From positions 1 to 9,559 of the forward strand of contig DATDRM010000194.1 in assembly GCA_035291705.1 (NCBI GenBank): a DNA stretch of 9,559 nucleotides, read 5' to 3'. Within the stretch, counting starts at the first letter, position 1. Every line of letters begins with the position of its first letter. The notes under the pieces are model-generated. The model worked only from the letters and a program-made list of their open reading frames with translations, had not been told where the DNA came from and ran no database searches. The DNA is from DATDRM01 sp035291705. GTDB lineage: Bacteria; Chloroflexota; Anaerolineae; Anaerolineales; UBA4823. Positions 6,586 to 9,559 of the stretch are shown one piece after another. A program made the translations under genes and the position numbers.

Positions 6586-8103
6586 TTATGGTACTTCCTC
6601 GGAATACACCTGTCTAAATACCTGGATGTTCCCCTTCTGCTCAGCCACTAACCATAAACGCCCAAGACCATCTTGGGCGATCGCCTGAATTTTCAAATCC
6701 TCCACCGGCTCTAGAGTTTTTCCCTTTATCCAATACAGGGTAGCCTCACTATAGAGCCAGGCATCCCCGCCTGCATCGAAGAATACACTATCTGCGTAAT
6801 AATCCCCAACCTCCCCGATTTGAGTCCATACTCCATCTTTTACCTTGTAACGTACCTGGAAACCACCGCAGCTCGCCCCTCCGCAGATCGACAAAGACCC
6901 CCAGAGTTCCCCATCTGGTCCTAATTTGATATCATCGATCCAACCAAATCGGATCCCGATCGGCGGCTTTGGTGGAGAAAAACTCGCCCAATTCCCGGTC
7001 GCTGCTTCGTAATGCCAGAGGATGCCTCCGACTCCGAGCCACACATCCCCGGCTGAGTCCACAACGATATCGCGCACGCATCCTTGGTCGACAGGTGAGC
7101 CAGCGCCCTGCCACGTATCCCCATTAAACCAGCGCGCTCCCTGCCCAACAATCACGTCGCCCTGGGTATCACAATTGCCGACCCACACATTACCGTTTTG
7201 ATCCACAGAAAGAGCTGGTAACGCGAATCCCTCATACTGCGCTGTTTCTGGAGATTGTACAAATCCCATTTCTTCCAATCGATTTACTTGCCAGCTCTGG
7301 CCATCGAAGGCGCGTACATCCTGGAAGGTGGTCATCCACACTCTTCCAGACGAATCAGTTAAAATGTCCTTCCCGATACGTGTATCGAAAGGCGCGTTGA
7401 TCGGCAACCATCCCTGGTCTGCTCCATAAGTCTTCCAGGTGCTGCCATCCCAAGCCAAAACCAGCGAACCATCTCCCTTGACCATCCAAAACCGTTGATC
7501 TGCATCGAATCCCACCAGCAGGTATTTACCATCTGTGAAGTGAACCGTTAACTCTGTACCATCCAGACTGGCAATGGCAGAATCGCTTGCCAGCCACAAA
7601 GTCCCATCCAGCGCTGGGTATAATTCTCGGATCCTCCCCAAGATGCTCTCGTCAATGATAACTAAAGGATGGAACTTTTCCACCAGTGTTTCTTCTTCGG
7701 TTGGCCTGGGTGAAGGGCTGACTGTGAAGGTGGGCGTAGGGATCGTGGTTGGGGTATCCGCTTGCGCTGTTCTCGTTAGCTGGATGGATTGGGTTGCAGT
7801 CCCGGCTGCGCTCAAGGTATTAATTGGATTTAATTTAGCCTGGGCAACGACGGTCGTTGTTGACCTTTCATCCGTAATATGCGTTTTGCTTGGTTCAGGC
7901 CCAGATGGCGATAAGAACAGAAGTGGTTCAACCGTAACCGGCTCTATCACGGTTCTCGTCACTGGGATGGAGGTACTCTCATCCAAAATTTGAACAGTAG
8001 GTGTCAATCTTGCCGTCAGATTACAGGCCAATATGAGTCCTGTAGATGCCAGGCCGATCAGGACAAGAACAGGCCTTGTAGGACGCATACAATGCTCTGC
8101 CAT
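6586..8103 (-). CDS. Lipoprotein with two-component-regulator-type propeller repeats
   Basis: The protein has 505 residues. A short basic N-region and a hydrophobic stretch end in a lipobox ILAC, with the lipidated Cys at residue 27. The mature protein should be anchored to the outer face of the cell membrane. A Thr/Pro/Ser-rich linker (about 28-125, with TPTTIPTPTFTVSPSPRPT) spans to a C-terminal beta-propeller-like domain. That domain has repeated blade motifs: DGTLWLAS, GRVWMTT, GNVWVGN, GDVWLGV, GELWGSL, GDAWLYS and GRLWLVA. These resemble the Reg_prop repeats found in sensor proteins, but no kinase or other output domain follows. The ATG at 8103 is chosen because AAGGAAGG (8118-8111) lies 7 bp upstream; the in-frame TTG at 8124 lies upstream of that site. 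The gene is convergent with the radical SAM cluster, so no operon link exists. A ligand-binding or adhesion role is possible; the function is unknown. Confidence 0.87.
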   Translation of the reverse strand: MAEHCMRPTRPVLVLIGLASTGLILACNLTARLTPTVQILDESTSIPVTRTVIEPVTVEPLLFLSPSGPEPSKTHITDERSTTTVVAQAKLNPINTLSAAGTATQSIQLTRTAQADTPTTIPTPTFTVSPSPRPTEEETLVEKFHPLVIIDESILGRIRELYPALDGTLWLASDSAIASLDGTELTVHFTDGKYLLVGFDADQRFWMVKGDGSLVLAWDGSTWKTYGADQGWLPINAPFDTRIGKDILTDSSGRVWMTTFQDVRAFDGQSWQVNRLEEMGFVQSPETAQYEGFALPALSVDQNGNVWVGNCDTQGDVIVGQGARWFNGDTWQGAGSPVDQGCVRDIVVDSAGDVWLGVGGILWHYEAATGNWASFSPPKPPIGIRFGWIDDIKLGPDGELWGSLSICGGASCGGFQVRYKVKDGVWTQIGEVGDYYADSVFFDAGGDAWLYSEATLYWIKGKTLEPVEDLKIQAIAQDGLGRLWLVAEQKGNIQVFRQVYSEEVP

Positions 8104-8167
8104 AAAGTTGCCTTCCTTGTCCAAAGATGATTTAAATATCCGGTCGTCAATTAAATTATTAATTTCG

Positions 8168-8196
8168 AATTTAGCACAATTGTTAATCTAAGTCAA
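8168..8196 (-). promoter_or_regulatory. Candidate promoter of the lipoprotein gene
   Basis: On the minus strand, TTGACT (8196-8191; 5/6) and TAAATT (8173-8168; 4/6) are 17 bp apart, and TG one base upstream of the -10 makes an extended -10. The expected start near 8161 gives a leader of about 57 bases. Confidence 0.55.
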
Positions 8197-8200
8197 CAAT
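8179..8200. promoter_or_regulatory. Inverted repeat over the lipoprotein promoter, possible operator
   Basis: ATTGTT (8179-8184) and AACAAT (8195-8200) form a dyad with a 10-bp spacer, lying over the -35 element and spacer of the minus-strand promoter. A dimeric regulator could bind here. The short arms in AT-rich DNA make chance occurrence a real possibility. Confidence 0.25.
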
Positions 8201-8208
8201 CTCACTTC

Positions 8209-8237
8209 GTGACAAGCATTTGAAAATGCCATATAAT
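8209..8237 (+). promoter_or_regulatory. Strong candidate promoter of the methyltransferase gene
   Basis: GTGACA (8209-8214; 5/6) and a perfect TATAAT (8232-8237) are separated by 17 bp. The expected start near 8244 leaves a leader of only about 13 bases before the ATG at 8257. The weak ribosome binding site (AAGGG, 8242-8246) would then lie at the very 5' end, and initiation may be nearly leaderless. Confidence 0.65.
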
Positions 8238-8256
8238 AGAGAAGGGTCAGCCAATT

Positions 8257-9027
8257 ATGATATTATCCCCCTCTGATTGGCACGATCGTTTCACCCGGCA
8301 GGCGCAGTGGACTTTTGATCTGCGCCAGTACCTATTCCAACGAGCTGGCTGCCAAACTGCCGAACGGATATTAGATGTCGGCTGTGGTACAGGGGTATTA
8401 TTATCCGAATTGTCTGACCTGGTTCGCGCCCAGGTTCATGGATTAGACATTAATCGCCAGTATTTAGATATTTCCGCCCGACATACCGCAGATGCCTTTC
8501 TTACCCAGGCTGATGCCCATGCGCTCCCCTATATAACTGGAATATTCGATATAAGCTTGTGCCATTTCCTCTTGCTGTGGGTCGTGGACCCTGCCAAGGT
8601 AGTCGCCGAAATGGCACGCGTTACTAAACCAGGTGGGGTAATACTCGCCCTTGCCGAGCCAGACTACGGCGGGCGCATCGACTATCCCCCTGAACTTGCT
8701 CAGATTGGCCAATGGCAGCAGGCCGCTTTGCGGAGCCAGGCAGCCGATCCCGAGATGGGGCGCAAATTGGCAGGGATATTCTCTGGTCTTGGATTGAATA
8801 CGGTCGAGACCGGGGTGCTCGGCGGCCAATGGACTACCCCCCCTTCACCAGAAGATTGGGAATCGGAGTGGTCGGTCGTTCAAGCCGACTTGCAACAGAT
8901 TACACAGAGACCCAGCGTCTTCAACACCTTTAAAGCGTTAAAAAAAATTGACATGTCCGCCTCCGCAAAAGGCGAGCGCGTCCTGTATGTACCTACATTT
9001 TACGCCTGGGGGATAGTCCCTCAATAA
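8257..9027 (+). CDS. Class I SAM-dependent methyltransferase
   Basis: The protein has 256 residues. It opens with WHDRFTRQAQWT, then shows the SAM-binding motif I ILDVGCGTG (residues 38-46), an acidic residue ending the second strand in GLDIN, and ADAHALPY, which fits the adenine-contact motif. The methyltransferase-11-like region continues with DISLCHFLLLWVVDP and ARVTKPGGVILALAEPDYGG. The C-terminal third (about 150-256) is less conserved in type and probably sets the substrate. The length and the single Rossmann domain fit small-molecule or quinone/lipid-type methyltransferases. No substrate can be named. It is cytoplasmic, with no signal or membrane segment. It is divergent from the lipoprotein and ends 8 bp from the convergent Rieske gene, so it appears monocistronic. 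Confidence 0.9.
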   Translation: MILSPSDWHDRFTRQAQWTFDLRQYLFQRAGCQTAERILDVGCGTGVLLSELSDLVRAQVHGLDINRQYLDISARHTADAFLTQADAHALPYITGIFDISLCHFLLLWVVDPAKVVAEMARVTKPGGVILALAEPDYGGRIDYPPELAQIGQWQQAALRSQAADPEMGRKLAGIFSGLGLNTVETGVLGGQWTTPPSPEDWESEWSVVQADLQQITQRPSVFNTFKALKKIDMSASAKGERVLYVPTFYAWGIVPQ

Positions 9028-9035
9028 CTTAAACA

Positions 9036-9386
9036 TTAATTCTCAACTGGAATCCCAACTTCGATCTGCCCATCCACCACCCGCACTGGATAAGATGGGA
9101 TATCGACGAAAGCCGGTAAAGATAACACTTTCCCCGTTCGTATATCGAAGCGTGCTCCATGGCGGGGACAAGCCACCGAGTACTGCTCTAGATCGCCTTC
9201 ACCGATCGGGCCATCGTCGTGCGAACACACGTTGCCAATGGCAAAATACTGTCCGGCTATATTGAACACAACAATTGATAGGTCATCGATTTCTACGAAA
9301 ATCCGCTCCCCGTTTGGTAACTCTTCTGCTTGGGCAACAGGGACAAATTCACATTCGCTGGGGTTTAAGTGATTATATACATACAT
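9036..9386 (-). CDS. Rieske [2Fe-2S] ferredoxin-like protein
   Basis: The protein has 116 residues, the usual size of stand-alone Rieske ferredoxins. The cluster ligands are Cys54 and His56 (CSH) and Cys73 and His76 (CPRHG), the classic CXH plus CX2H arrangement, with GPIGEGDL between them and FDIRTGKVLSLPA after. It has no membrane anchor, so it is a soluble cytoplasmic electron carrier or the ferredoxin subunit of an oxygenase or reductase; NirD-like use is another option. The ATG at 9386 is chosen because AAGGGAG (9400-9394) lies 7 bp upstream; the frame stays open to a GTG at 9530, but that extension has no Rieske-like sequence. No partner reductase or oxygenase lies in the window. Such proteins also occur near Suf cluster-assembly genes in some bacteria, which cannot be tested here. 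Confidence 0.92.
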   Translation of the reverse strand: MYVYNHLNPSECEFVPVAQAEELPNGERIFVEIDDLSIVVFNIAGQYFAIGNVCSHDDGPIGEGDLEQYSVACPRHGARFDIRTGKVLSLPAFVDIPSYPVRVVDGQIEVGIPVEN

Positions 9387-9458
9387 TGGGATTCTCCCTT
9401 GATACCCACTCATAGACAGGCCAGTGTCCGAAAAGTAAGTGCAAAGCATCTGATCGAA

Positions 9459-9488
9459 TGTTACAAATAGATATTGGTTATTGTAACA
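9459..9488. promoter_or_regulatory. Inverted repeat over the -10 and start region of the Rieske promoter
   Basis: TGTTACAA (9459-9466) and TTGTAACA (9481-9488) are perfect 8-bp inverted arms. Their centres are 22 bp apart, about two helical turns, as suits a dimeric repressor. The dyad covers the candidate -10 and transcription start. No regulator family is assigned to this motif. Confidence 0.45.
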
Positions 9489-9509
9489 AATGTTGGTACG
9501 GGTCGTTAA
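9480..9509 (-). promoter_or_regulatory. Candidate promoter of the Rieske gene
   Basis: On the minus strand, TTAACG (9509-9504; 4/6) and TACAAT (9485-9480; 5/6) are 18 bp apart. The expected start near 9473 gives a leader of about 87 bases. The region 9387-9559 holds this, the dyad below, and nothing else recognisable. Confidence 0.4.
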
Positions 9510-9559
9510 TCTCATTAGAAGTGACTTCACAAATTGAGCATAGCCGACCTTTATGGTAC

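Noticed and set aside
7574..7993. 139-codon open frame on the plus strand opposite the lipoprotein linker
   Set aside because: It is antisense to the low-complexity Thr/Pro linker, whose codon pattern leaves the other strand open. It has no convincing ribosome binding site and no recognisable domain.
8464..8829. 121-codon open frame on the minus strand inside the methyltransferase
   Set aside because: It is a shadow of a well-supported coding region with no independent motif.
9387..9530. Longer Rieske protein starting at the GTG at 9530
   Set aside because: The added 48 residues are not Rieske-like and lie over the candidate promoter. The ATG at 9386 has an AAGGGAG site at ideal spacing and gives the family's usual length.

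Overview
The window is about 9.6 kb of compactly packed bacterial chromosome of roughly balanced GC. Three traits together suggest an uncultured or environmental Chloroflexota of the Anaerolineae type: a Thr/Pro-linker lipoprotein with propeller-like repeats, a DUF2207-like membrane protein with a Gly/Cys-rich C-terminus, and a stand-alone Rieske ferredoxin. This placement is inferred from gene style, not from a marker gene.

Layout. (1) Positions 2-1693 (+) hold the 3' part of an S9-family prolyl-oligopeptidase-type serine peptidase, closed by a perfect 15-bp hairpin. (2) Positions 1827-6575 (+) hold a co-oriented four-gene cluster. Its members are a small two-helix membrane protein with a C-terminal zinc ribbon; a DUF2207-like membrane protein ending in a seven-cysteine Cys-Ala repeat; a radical SAM/SPASM enzyme with an N-terminal PqqD/RRE-like domain; and a paralogue of that enzyme that has lost every iron-sulfur ligand. 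(3) Positions 6586-8103 (-) hold a secreted lipoprotein with propeller-like repeats, convergent to the cluster. (4) Positions 8257-9027 (+) hold a class I SAM-dependent methyltransferase, divergent from the lipoprotein, with good candidate promoters for both in the shared 153-bp spacer. (5) Positions 9036-9386 (-) hold a Rieske ferredoxin-like protein. A candidate promoter lies upstream, with an inverted repeat over its -10 element.

The notable region is the four-gene cluster. The membrane protein stop codon overlaps the radical SAM start codon (GTGA). The ribosome binding site of the radical SAM gene is made from the Gly codons of the membrane protein tail, so the two genes should be translationally coupled. 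The tail (seven Cys alternating with Ala, then Gly-Gly-Gly-Arg) is predicted to lie in the cytoplasm. The adjacent enzyme carries both a peptide-recognition-type domain and a SPASM domain, the architecture of peptide-modifying radical SAM maturases. The fourth gene looks like a non-catalytic partner: same fold, same PqqD-like front end, same GGEP motif, no cluster cysteines, and truncated just before the SPASM Cys knuckle.

The working hypothesis is a RiPP-like system in which the substrate is the C-terminal tail of a membrane-anchored protein. The sequence features are directly visible; the modification itself is inference. Whether similar loci have been described cannot be judged from the sequence alone.
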